NCBI GenBank assembly: GCA_025642065.1
Contig: JAODUP010000127.1
Location: 1,735,501-1,799,500, forward strand
Source of the DNA: Paralvinella palmiformis
Lineage: Eukaryota; Annelida; Polychaeta; Terebellida; Alvinellidae
Length of the DNA: 64,000 bases
Direction: 5' to 3'
Shown: positions 1 to 12,853 of the stretch, in pieces
Position numbering within the stretch: position 1 is the first letter of the stretch
Layout of the letters: every line of letters starts with the position of its first letter
Program-made: the position numbers and the translations under genes
The notes under the pieces: generated by a model
What the model saw: the letters and a program-made list of their open reading frames with translations, nothing else
The model's database searches: none
What the model was told of the DNA's origin: nothing

Positions 1-945
1 AGACTGATTAATTTGACAACATGAATAGAGCTTTACAATTACATCGGTATTTGATGTTGTGAAGAACAGTTAACAAGCTGTTCTTTTGGGTTACTTTTTC
101 TTTAATATAAATTACTCTACAGTGATAAGTGTTTGTACGTATGCTTAAAACATAACCAAATATTGCTGGTGATAAACAAGGACACCTGTCAGTGATCAGT
201 AACAGAAAATGACTGATGCTTTAGTGGACAAACTAATTTCATACAGATAAGGACTGACCCGGCTTGTGTGGAATTGCCAGCAAAGCAAATATTACAACTT
301 TCTTATTTTAATGCAATAATGTACAATTTCAATGACGCGAGCTGGTACCCGAAGCAGTTGATATGTCTGAACACATGATCATTACAGCTCACCTGATAAA
401 TAATATACTCATAGCCATACAGCATATTGTTTGAGCACGATAGATGCTGGTGAACTGTTGAAAGCAGCTTTGCTTATCTGTGATAGTGACAGGACAACTA
501 GGTAAACATTTGCAGTCAACAGGTGATTATAGGTGGTGGTGATAAAACAAGCCTGTCACATTTGTGACAAGATAGATAGAGCTGTTACTAAGTCAAGTTT
601 ACGTAAACTGGCATACTGTATAATCTTCATCGCGCTCTCAGTCCACAAAAACAGATAACTGATAGATATTTTACTGATTTTCACTGACACTGTATATACT
701 CAGAACAGGTAAATAACTGTATCACTTCAATGCTGATACATAAATATGAAAACACATTTCTTTATAATGATAAATGCCGAGGTTACCTCAATAACAAATG
801 CAGTTTCCATTTCTCATAATTTTTTTCATTTCATCGTGAAATAGTCCTAATTATCTTCTTATAATTTATATGGGTCTCCGAAAGTCTCTACACAATGTGC
901 ACATTAGTATTTATTATATTACAAAACTCAAACCGGAACACTTAC
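1..945. other. Intron of the USP53/54 gene (left end)
   Basis: Follows USP53/54 exon 4 on the minus strand. No conserved coding block or RNA gene was recognised. Confidence 0.6.
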
Positions 946-1080
946 AAAGCACTCTGCTGCATCGTCCATTAGACCAAGTTGGAAACGCTGTTGGTCAGCA
1001 AACGTCTTTGCTAATGCCTTCCTCAATGCATCGGGAGGAAGACATGATTGGTCACTGTACTGGAATTGGGTAAAGATTAC
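946..1080 (-). CDS. USP53/54: USP53/54 exon 4
   Basis: 135 nt, 45 codons, phase 0 at both ends, acceptor catttcag, donor gtaagtgt. It encodes [10 protein letters not shown], then [20 protein letters not shown], then LMDDAAECF, an unmistakable USP53/54 block. The next exon should lie left of position 1. Confidence 0.94.
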
Positions 1081-1782
1081 CTGAAATGATAGAATAAATG
1101 GGAGTTTCTATTATCTCGATTGCATTCTCAAATCTGGTAGGAAAAAATTAATTTAAATGTATATTGTATTTAATGCTGTCATTTTATTACAAGGCAGCAG
1201 GCTTGTTCTGGTCAAATTAATTATATATGAATCAATTTGTTAAAACATCTGTGAAAGAAAGGAGACATTCTTTTGGCACAACATATAAGTACATTCAAAT
1301 GATGGCAAATATTCTGAGTCTTAAATAACATTTATTTACGTGTAATGACTTAGAATACTGTAAACATAAAAAAACTATTTGCGCCCAACAGCTAAATTAT
1401 AATTATATAAAATTAGATAAAAATGACACACTTAGCAAAAAGAGTAATGAGTGCAAACAAATAATATTACCAAGTTAATGTTCTGACAGTTCAGTTTATT
1501 TCATCAGTATAAAGCAGATCTACCTCTGACTTTATATGTTACTTTGTTAAACCTTTCAGACTTTCTCAATAAGTTACAACCAAAACATCTCATGAGTGAA
1601 ACTAAATCTTAGAACAAATGTTAAAAACCAAATGTAAAGGTCTAGGTGTTGTTCTGGTTTGTAACAGATTTTGTCTTAACTACTCATTTTTAAGAGAAGG
1701 TTCATTTACATGGAAAAAACCCAGCTAAATATACGATGTCACTGGAGTATACCAAATACGTCACAAGTGTAGCTCAATGTGT

Positions 1783-1835
<53 letters not shown>

Positions 1836-1932
1836 TATTATTATTATTATAATATATGAAGTCTACAACTAGAAACAACTACCACATGCATTTCTAAAGC
1901 CCAATAGTTGAGAATTCAAACTATATGTCAAT

Positions 1933-1967
<35 letters not shown>

Positions 1968-2691
1968 TTGTGAATAAACAGTCATATCATTAAAAAAAAT
2001 CCAATAAATTTATATCCATTGAGTAACCTTTTAAAACCACACAAACTTATATTTACTCAGCAGCAAGATCAACAACAACAACAATAATAACAATGATAAC
2101 AATACAGTAACAACGTATTACTATTGCACATAAGATATTAAGACTATGCACTACAACTAAACTGGATGGTTTTCATATTTTAAGGCCACCATTTGGAGAA
2201 TACAAGGTATAGCCTGCTAACAGAACTAACAAAAGAAGAAGAAAAAACACCAGGAACCACGTGTAACACCTGTGCAGGCTCAAAGTTCAACTTTTTTAAT
2301 GTAACTCAAAGGTTCATGGCACCTGGATATTGAATTAGTTGTGTAATATGGTAAACAACTTGAAGCTATCGAAGAAATTACAAGTATGCACTCCACATCA
2401 TAAATGTAGCTTACTTTATCAGTGGTATGTTGTGAATTTGATAATAATGTCTTATTAGCATCTACTAAGCTAATATAAAAACCTATTGCATTCCATAAAA
2501 GAACACACTTCTGAGATTGTTAGGGATCCCACACTAATCCAAAAATTAAACATGTTTGATTTTCCACTGCTTAAAGTTACATTTTAAATTTTCTATAAAA
2601 ACTTAAATGCTTTCACGTTGCAAACATTAATCACGGTAACATTTCTGGATTTGGGGACATTTAAACAAATAAATATTGCTTTTCTAAGAAT

Positions 2692-2735
<44 letters not shown>

Positions 2736-5700
2736 CCATAAATGATTATAATAGCAATTGTGCCAACTTTAGATCCAGATTAATTTACTGTTCACTAAAA
2801 TGAATTTATGTCCAAAATGTGTTTCAAGTTACTCAAGCACAACAGTTACAACATATAGAACTACTGTATAACATAGTTTATCTTGCAGACAAATTTAGAA
2901 AATATGGAATCACTGACTGAGAATTTATCTGATAAAACAGACAAACAGTTTCAAGTTGTTATTCCCAAAAGCTTTTATTTCATTACTTTGATATGATAAA
3001 TCTTTGGAGTGAATCATTAAACATCTCTGCCTTATCACTGTTAGTTAATTAGACCGTTGGTGTTATGTTACTTGGAATAAAGATAAATAAATATTTATTT
3101 ATAAATATACCAGGATGCAGCATTACAAAAACTCCATATTGTCAACACGTTCTGGCAGAAAGCAATAATGAGGTATTTCTGGTAGATCTAGATGACCATT
3201 CTTTGGAACTGGTACTAATAAAGAGTGAAATACACCATACAAACATTGAAATAGCCATAAATATATATTAATTAGTACAAGTCATGCTATTTAAATGACC
3301 TGAATAGAAATATGTGCGTCTTTTAAGGACGCCATCATAAAAGGTTATAAAATAACACAGGAATGGACTCTGTTACTTTTGTCTTAAATACGTTATTTCC
3401 CATAATGGCGATTATAATTTGGTTTATGTTTAACGCGATTCAACAGCACCATGAAAACGTGCACCCATGTCTTTACACGTGTAACTTGGGCGCCTCCGTG
3501 GTCTAGCGGTAGCGTGCTGGACCACAGATCACTACCACCCGTGTTCGAATCCCGGCGTGGGGATATCTGAAGGTTGTTTCATCTTTGACTTCGCTTCATT
3601 ACCTTTGGAGGTCGCTCGGCCCATTTAGCCTACCTTGTGCACAAAAGTGGCCATCAAAATCTATCATCATCATCAATCATCATCTTTACACGTGTAACTT
3701 AAAATACATACACATACATCCATCTACTAATGAAGAATCCCATTTTTTATGGCTAGTGTTCTCTATGTATGATAAAAAAATAGTATGGAAATCTACTGCA
3801 GACATCTCTCTAGTAAAACAAGAAGGTTTTCACTTATGCATAATCTCTACCTTTGTTTTTTCTTTAAAAAAACTAAAACATTTTCTAAATCCGTAGCAAA
3901 TGTGTGTTGTTCAGACTAACTGTTGACAGGAATTCTTATAAACATACTCGTGGAAAGCGCAGATCTTTTAAGACTGACTCATTTCTAAGAAACAATATCT
4001 CAATAGTGGCAACCTTCACTCACCAAACAGATTATTAGGGATTTGATGAACAGCGGACAAAAAATATCTGATATTCACGGCGGGACGTGCAAAGGTAGAT
4101 CATATTTTTGTGGTAGTACTCTCCCTCCCTCTGTGTGTGGTGTGTGTGCGTGCGTGTGTGTAATACACCAATTCATGCACAGGCATAATATTCTGACCCA
4201 TTCTTATGAGTGATTACACACTTATCACTGAAAGTGAAACTACTGAAAAATGATAACATTAATGTCAAAATGTCAGTGACTGATGAGACTTGTTTTGTTA
4301 TCTTATCCCGATGCAGATATACAATATCTATCCTTTAGAGACCATACCATGTTAGTCAGCCGCCATCGAAACACTGTGACAGTAACCCGCCAGACACTGT
4401 GACAGTAACCCGCCAGACACTGTGACAGTAACCCGCCAGACACTGTGACAGTAAGGCATCAGAAATTCTGACGTTAGTGATGAGTTATAGGAGTACTCTC
4501 ATCTCTAATCAAATTACTTCCACAGACAACAGAGGTCATCCAGGTACGTTAAAGATGCTGATCGAGACGTAGTTTGGTTATCGCAATCAAATAGTGATAT
4601 CTTAACATCGATAAATATTATCACAAGCGTTATCAAACTGAACAATAAAAAAGGGAAAATATTCACCCTACAGTCATATTACACTTCTAGTACCCTAGAT
4701 TGGAGCCGTTCAAAATGTTTTGAACATGAGCCAGTAGGTAGTGTATGTGTGCGTTTAGTACTGGCTACACGGGTCATATGGACAAGAAGCACTCCTTATT
4801 GAAATGAGAGGACCAGATGAAACATCCCCCACACACACTGGTTACCGGTGGGATTCTCCGTTGTTTGGACATCCCCGTCTCAGCATACTTCAGCAAAGGT
4901 TTGAAACTTGTGGAACTTCAATGGTACAAGATAAGATTGTGGAGCTTATATGTGTGTGTGCGTGTGTGTGTGTACAGAACTGGCCTATACCAGAAAACAA
5001 TTTTGTTTGTTATAACTAGACTCGGTGGGGCAGACTGTTTTGGTGCCAAGTGTCAAAAGCACTTTGCTTCAAGCTGATAACCTCTCCAGGTCAAGCACAT
5101 AAGGATCAGAGAAAAGCTATTACTCCAGATATACCGCAGCGTACTTGACATATACCGTATACAACGGTAATACCGCAGTAGGAGACACTTCAGTCATTCT
5201 GTGTACGACAGTGTACAATCCAAAGCAATGGATCACCGGACATGACTCTGCGTGACAGTCGACTTTACTGAATTTAAACGTTTACCCCAGTAAGCTAATT
5301 TAAAGTGTGCTTTCCTCGTATGAATCTTTATTTGTGGAATTTTAAAGCTAATATTTCATTCAGTGAAACTGGCGGTTCAAATCACATCTTCTATGGCTGG
5401 ATGGATGAAGGCTGTTTAACGACACATCGGCACAATTTAGGCACAATTCAATGTCCTAATATCTTCTATGGCATTTGCTTCTAAAACAAATGCGGTCACG
5501 TGTCCACACAAGCAAACGAATAAATCACCTAAAAAGATATAATATTCATGAAACAATTGCAATTTTTCTTACCTTCAGTGCACAGAATATACAAGAATTA
5601 CTCCCAAGACAGGAATGACCCGACAGCATTCTGAAACTTCTCCGAAAAACGTCTAGATGCCACAGTACCTGTAACAGATAGGGAAAAAATGTTACTACAC

Positions 5701-8700
5701 GGAAAGGATTCTTTATACGGGAACAAGTTTAATCACGTCTAATTAAGTATATTAGTATATTTGTATAGTTAAGTAATATGTTAACTAAAACGTTGGAAAG
5801 TGGGACAGTTCTTGACAAGTGGTCAACTCGATGTAATTAATTTAATACCACGGCTGACAGCTCACTGACAACAAATAAACAGCCACCTACACATACTGTC
5901 AGTTACCATTAATCCCAGTTGAGATGACACCAATTATAAAGACGGCAGGATAACAAATATTTTAACAATTAAAACATTAAAAAAATTTAGATTACCAGTG
6001 ATAAAAATAACTCCTTTTGTAGATATTAACAAGAAGCAGAATTACCATACGTAACACTGGACCCCCCCCCCCCCCGAACCACAGGCTATGAATACGAGTG
6101 ATGCATAGTGAATTATATTGGCATAAAGTCAACTGGAACTGCAATTAAAATGACTTATGCGCAGTTGGGTTAAAATCGTCATTAACATCATCACCTTTTT
6201 AAGCCTTAATTACACTGACCTGAAGCTATGACCATCACAGACTTACTTATCAACATCACAGTCATCATTGTCAACAGTATTTAGACTGGGGGGGGGGGGG
6301 GTTCAGACAGGTGTTGTGGCCGGATCTACCAACTGATTACGTCTGTTATTTTACAATCTCCCTATAGGACTGGGGATGAGTGCTATTTTATCCCCAAATG
6401 AATGTCAGAAAGTAGATTTTACAAACTTAACGGGCTTCAGATGTGAACAAGTTTCTTTCTTTCTTTCCACAGAGCCCCAGATAAGAACCTGTGATTGACC
6501 GAGAGCCATATTCAGCTTAAATGAGGTGTTCTAGGTGACCTCGGTAAATAAGAGGTAATCAGTTGTTGCGCACTGCCCAGAAGCTTATGGTTTGAGGCAA
6601 AACAACAGTCCGGAATATGGTAAATAGACATATATACGAAGGCACAGTGAAGTTAAACTACAAGAAAACCACCAAGAAAGGCTAATTTACACCTGAACAG
6701 GTAAAAGCTTAGCTGCATAACTATTGAACACAAAGAACAACACTGTGTATTTATAATTCTCCAACTTTGCACATACAATACAACATGTTTTAAATGTCAC
6801 AATAACAACAACAAAATCACTTTATGAGGTACCTAAGATAGTATTAACTTTCATCAGAAGCATCAAGTAAAAAGCTCAAATTTAACAAACATTTTTAAAC
6901 CTATCACAAACTTTTATCTATTATACACAAATTACACCCCTATTTATTTCTTCTTTTATAATAATTTTTCTATGAAGTTGACTATCGCAATCCATACTGT
7001 TGCTATTTTTTATTTTATACAATTAATATATTTTTTAGATGGATAAAAATGGTCTCATGTGTTTTTTCTCTCATTCAGGCTTTGCCATCATCCAGAAGTC
7101 TAGGAAGAGCTGTTTACTTGTCATCCGGACAACACCATCTGGTCACCAAACTTAATAAGCATTCTCAGTAATTTCAGTAATTAGCGACTGCCATCAACCT
7201 GAAGCATGGCTAATTGCATCAAGCTCGTTACTAATTAGGTACAGGTGTCACTAAGCCAGTCATGCATTGGTTGTCTATGAACAGATTAAAGGTTTCCTTA
7301 TCAGTGTCATTAATCTTGCTGAAATGTTAGCTGACATAACAAAGAATGGCTCTTGTCAGAAGAAAGGCGTCGTCGGAACAAACAGCAAGACTATCAAACA
7401 TATCCTTCAGCTATGAGATCTCAGAAATCACTGACATTAGTAACGATCCGGATATGAACTATGACTAGTAGTAAATGTTGTTTTAATCATGCTGCTCCAA
7501 GTTGGTAAAATATACTTCTTACTCTTACTCTTAGCAACATCGGTGGAAGCAATAACAATATAAACATTAAAAACGCTGTTAAAGATTCACTTCTTTCTAC
7601 CTTTGGCCATTAATTAATATCGAGTCACTTGGTTTTAAATAATATGTATAAATCTGCTAAAGTTTTATTTACCATTTCGCACAATTATTATATATATATT
7701 TATTGTCAGGTGTCCGTATTGTTAAACATTTTATATATAACATTTAAATATTTGTATTATCAAACTTATTATACATGTAAAGCACATTTGAACATGTTAT
7801 AGAATACTATAGAAAGAGTGCCATATAAATATGTTATATAATTTTTTATTATTATGGTCTCTTATGGTGTTCTTATCATCATCATCATCATCATTAGTGA
7901 TTACTACATTCATAAAAAATACAGTTCACCAGTAGAAGGGGTATATTTTCTATAGCAAGCCCATTATCAAGACTACATCTATCCATCAGTCCTGCAGGTA
8001 GTCTGGCCGATGCTAATCATAACTGTCCGGATCTGTTCATATTACCACATTAGAGTATGAGTTCCCATGGTGATGATCTATGTTGGTTACCTTGGTATAA
8101 CTCATTCTATCCCCCCCCCTCCAACTATTTTAGTACCGCTGACAGCTAGACACATATATGCAGCAGGTGATCACAGCCAGAGATGACGTCTACAGATAAT
8201 ACTGATGTACCAGTGTCTGGTGTTTGGTGAACTAAGCTGTACTCAGCAGTAACCAACACTGAACATGACACACGAGACCAGCGGGCTAAAACCAAACTTC
8301 GAGGATGCACTGCATCTCCAAAATATATCATCCAACTTCTCTACATGGGGTGGCATATTGTAATTCTGTCCGCATTTGCCGCTGTATTTATTTTTCCCAT
8401 TTTACTCCCACCATGGAGTTACTTCAGGAGTAACGGATGTTAATTACTCAGACGCATGCTCGGTGTGCTACTATATTCCTATCAGGGGGTATTCGAACAG
8501 CTGAATGCTTTATGTTTTATGCCTCAGAACCAGAACAGGCACACCTTTATCTTCCGACATTCGCTGTTGGTGATTCACTCGGCTCCAATGGATGCCACGG
8601 CACCAGGAATGTTTCACGCCATTTGGTGGCATCGTGGAATTTGACACTTCCGTATGGCAGCCAATCTGATGCATAGTTCTGCTGTCAAAGGATTGGCTAA

Positions 8701-11517
8701 TAATATCCATCTCATAGATGACGTTCTAGGATGTTCAGCATATCAACCCTGTGCGATCATCGGTGAAGTCGCCTAACTGAATGTGCTAATTACCACACCA
8801 TGATGGCGAATATCTCCGTGAAGCCGTGCCCCTCAGCTATGGATAGAACTCTGACCAGAGAAGGAACAACAAACGTTCAGGCAAGAAAACGCCGGCAAGA
8901 AACTCATGACCTTCCAGTGACCCATAAAACTTTCTGGTTAATGACTCCACCATCCTCCAGCCAAGGATCTGATTTCCTATCATAAACAAGCCGCGGAACT
9001 CCTGGCTTCCAGGATGGATAAAGGAGATGAGCCTGCCTCAGATGAAGATAAGCATCTCTTATTTCAAGTAATAACAGTTCTTGGCATAGGGATCAACTGT
9101 CAGTGACAGGGAAGGAACTTTGATACAGGTTCAAGACGTACTGGGATACCAGGATGCTTAATCTGCCAGCACATGTTACCTTGTAATAACCAAACCAACT
9201 GGGAACAGGAAGCTGCTCCTAGTAACAAGACAAAAATGTAATTCCTTGATGACTTAATACTGACAATATGTGATCCAGCATAGACAGTGAGAGGAGAAAT
9301 GATAAGTTTTCAACAACAAAAAGCAGAAATATTTTCTCACTAGTGTTACTCCGATTACTGCCATTTTATAAACACCAGTTCACTATCTTTGCCACAGTCG
9401 CATCAATCAGATGCGCACCTTATTACCTGACCATAATCAATTATTACATTCTTGAATAACTCCCCTGTCGTACAAATATTGAAAGCAATCAGGCAAATTA
9501 TGAGGCCATAACTACAAGTGAATAGGAGAATGTCTTAACATAATGTAGTCAACCGAAGTCACAAAGAGACAATTACTCTTGTCACGAATGGGTTCTCGAT
9601 CCAGGAACGCTAAAGACATCTGTTTCGTATCATTTTAAAACATAGCAGCACACAAGTTGTTTATTTTACCTCTACGGCTCACTAGCATTGATCAAATACA
9701 ATTAAGTACTTCTATTTATAACTATACAGTGGTGCCCAGATGTTATTTTCGATAACTTTCAGAGCCCATTAAAAGTGACAAAACAAAAATGGTCGTGTGT
9801 GGGGGGGGGGGTGCACGCGCGCGCGCGCGCGTGTGTGTACATGTCATAACATAATTCCGGTAATACAGCTCACGATTTCTCAGTATTTCATATTCCAGGC
9901 AAGAGCTCTAATTCGCCATTAACCATTCGGAGTTGGCCAAACCGCAAAAGGTCTTCAACAAATCTTTCAACCTTTATACGGAGTCATGGATCAGTGGGCT
10001 TGATATATAATCAAACATCTCTGTATGAGTCACTGCAATGGTGACTATGTTAGAGCCACCACAAACCGTTCTGTATTCAGCCATTTATCTAGGAACTGAC
10101 TCACCTGTTAATACTCCGTACATTTATACAACAAAAGGCACTGGATATCCTTAAGCCTGGTCAGTTGTTATAGTCAACACTTGCAATTAATTACTACAAG
10201 CTATTTTATGTAAACCTGAGTTTACTAGGTACAACCATCCAGCGCTATTAAATGTGAACTTTAGCCATATTTTGGCAGATGTCAGTATGGATTTGACTAA
10301 ATTACATTTCAGACAGAACAATAAGCCCTAATTCAATGGCAACACGTGAAAACGAAGATTATCTTAAATGAAAATAAAAACACCATCTCTGTCCGTGTAT
10401 TATTAACAAGTTCAAAGGTGGTTACAATCTAAAGTCCATTATTCTAGGGAAAAAATCAATAAAACAGCAGATGAATTAGAGATAGTCGGCATTAGTGAAG
10501 AAAATTCATTCGTCCTGGAAAACGGATGAAAGTGACAAAGTCCTCATTCCAACCATCTGTTTTTCTCCATGAGGACGACATGGCATGGAATTGATATGAG
10601 ACAATCAACACGTCATGTGCGTTTAGAAACAACCACACATAGAGACGTGTATATGTGACGAGCTTGATCGAGCTTTCTGATGATGAGTGTAGTCAAGCCG
10701 TAAACCATATTTGCATAAGTCTTTGGACAAATGGATCCCACTCGTTAACACGTATTTATAGCAGAAATCCAAATAACATGTAAACGAGAATTTAATCAAA
10801 CAACCTTTAGTGGATGTATTACAGTGTCTTCAAAGGGATTTTGAATATCTCTATATACATACAGTCTGCGCGTAGCTAAATCTAAGCATTTAATATTACT
10901 GCCATGGCTGACAGCAGCATCTCTGTACCAGGAAGACATATACAAGCTGTCAAACAAGGGCTAGAATTTCGACGCCAATCACCGTTTATTCGCGCAAAAT
11001 TAACCGAATATTCAACATAAACTACATAAAACAGTTAGACACATTTGGCTGTTCATGATAATTACTTTATTATTATTAACAGGCTGATTCAGGTAAGTAT
11101 CACAGAAAATAGTTATAATTACATTTAGAGATATAATTACAGGTTTTTGAAGTGGGAATCTAACATGAATACAAGTTCATTCTCGAAAATTCTCTCCCAT
11201 CAACAGCAAGATGAGTTGTTATCTAATTCCACCAGACTACAATATGAATCCATCTTTCTGACTTGCCTAATAAAATTGACAATTCTTTGGGGTTTTTGGG
11301 TCATAAAACTATTTTTAATCGGTGTACTTCTAAACTCAATCTAAACTCAGATATAGCCACAGACCCGAGGAGACAAAACACAAACAAATCAGATGACTTT
11401 ACTTGTATGCACAACACAACACGACATCAAAGTTTTTCTATTATAATATCAAATATGGCCCTCATCATAATCAGCACAAAATATTTGAGTCTTCATTCTA
11501 AGTAAAATATACCTGCA

Positions 11518-11554
<37 letters not shown>

Positions 11555-12820
11555 TACATTAGTCATACGCTATGATAAATAATGTGAAATATGCTGGAGT
11601 ATATTTATTTCGTGCTGTAAACAGTATTCCTAAAGGATATATATATATATATATATATATACCTTCAAACAGTTTCAGGATTCATCAGGGTTAGAGTTGT
11701 ATATACTGAATTGTGTTTTTCTTGACGTCATCAGTGCTTTCAAACAGTAAATTCTTCTCGCTCATATTTTCTTTTTGTTTGGAATTCAATTTTCTACGCT
11801 GTAAAAATATTACGGCCATGAATACCATTAACTGTATTATATCTGACAGTGTGGGCCACTGTCAGCAACATATCCACTCGGCCTCTGAATAGAGTGAAAA
11901 TTAGACGGCACTAATGCTGTGACCTTCAAGAATCTTTTCAACTTTAAAAATCAGCAAACAGACAGAAGATCACAGGTGATTCCCCCCCCACACACACACA
12001 CACCTGGTGCTCATCTCACTGATGTGGTATTCTGTATTGTTAATATTTTATCAAATTTTGCAATAATTAAGTGACATGAGAACAACAGTTAAAACCAGTG
12101 AAAGACAAATACTGCTTCACTGCAGCACCTTTCTGAAGATTCCGAACAAGAACACATCCAAGTGGTAAAACAGACCTAAAAAGATCAGACGATCCCATCA
12201 TTACTGGGATACAAATCCTGGATCTGACAGAAAATTTGACCTTTGGGAGTCCTGACCTCTTTGGGTCAACAAGGGTATGAGTATCAAAGCCCTATTTACG
12301 GTAAGCCATGTGTTTAGTCAGTTACCAGAACGTATGGTTTCTACAAACTGATCAGAACAGATAGAACAGAATAGGGTCTTCGCCTGTTTCGGATTGTGGT
12401 TCTGTTTAGTTCGATCAGAAAACAGCTGGCTTTTACGGAGGTCATATCTTGATAGGTCACAGATACTGGATAGTTTTTACAGTACTACCTATTGTCCTTA
12501 TCCGTAAAGCTTTCAATAACAATCAGAGTTACAAGAAGTACTAATATTCGGGATGCAGTGGGGAAATAAAATCAACCGCCATGAAGCTTGCATATCTACC
12601 CTTTTCGTATTACAAGTAATACAACATTAGAAGTAAATTCCAGTGTAGAATAAAATCCCAGAATAATCACTCTAACCCTGAAATGAGACATCACGTCTCT
12701 ATCTTCAATATAAAAAGCGTAAACAGTCATTATAGCAAAGGTCCAATCACTGGACATGCCTGTGAAGGAGCCAGAAACAGCACCACGTTACCACCTCAAA
12801 CTACTGCCATTACAAACCTT

Positions 12821-12853
<33 letters not shown>

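Larger units (their letters stand above)
1081..5572. other. USP53/54 intron 3
   Basis: 4.5 kb. It holds compound microsatellites, one clean SINE with target duplication, and the 23 bp minisatellite. Short ORFs here have no conserved motifs or splice context. Confidence 0.85.

Noticed and set aside
870..1073. Plus-strand 67-codon ORF
   Set aside because: It is the antisense of USP53/54 exon 4, which has conserved motifs and splice sites on the minus strand.
3488..3560. Functional tRNA gene
   Set aside because: Has box A and B but no complete cloverleaf, and is joined to a SINE body with tail and target duplication.
8437..8710. Overlapping ORFs on both strands
   Set aside because: Both strands are open by chance in a GC-richer stretch; no family recognised.
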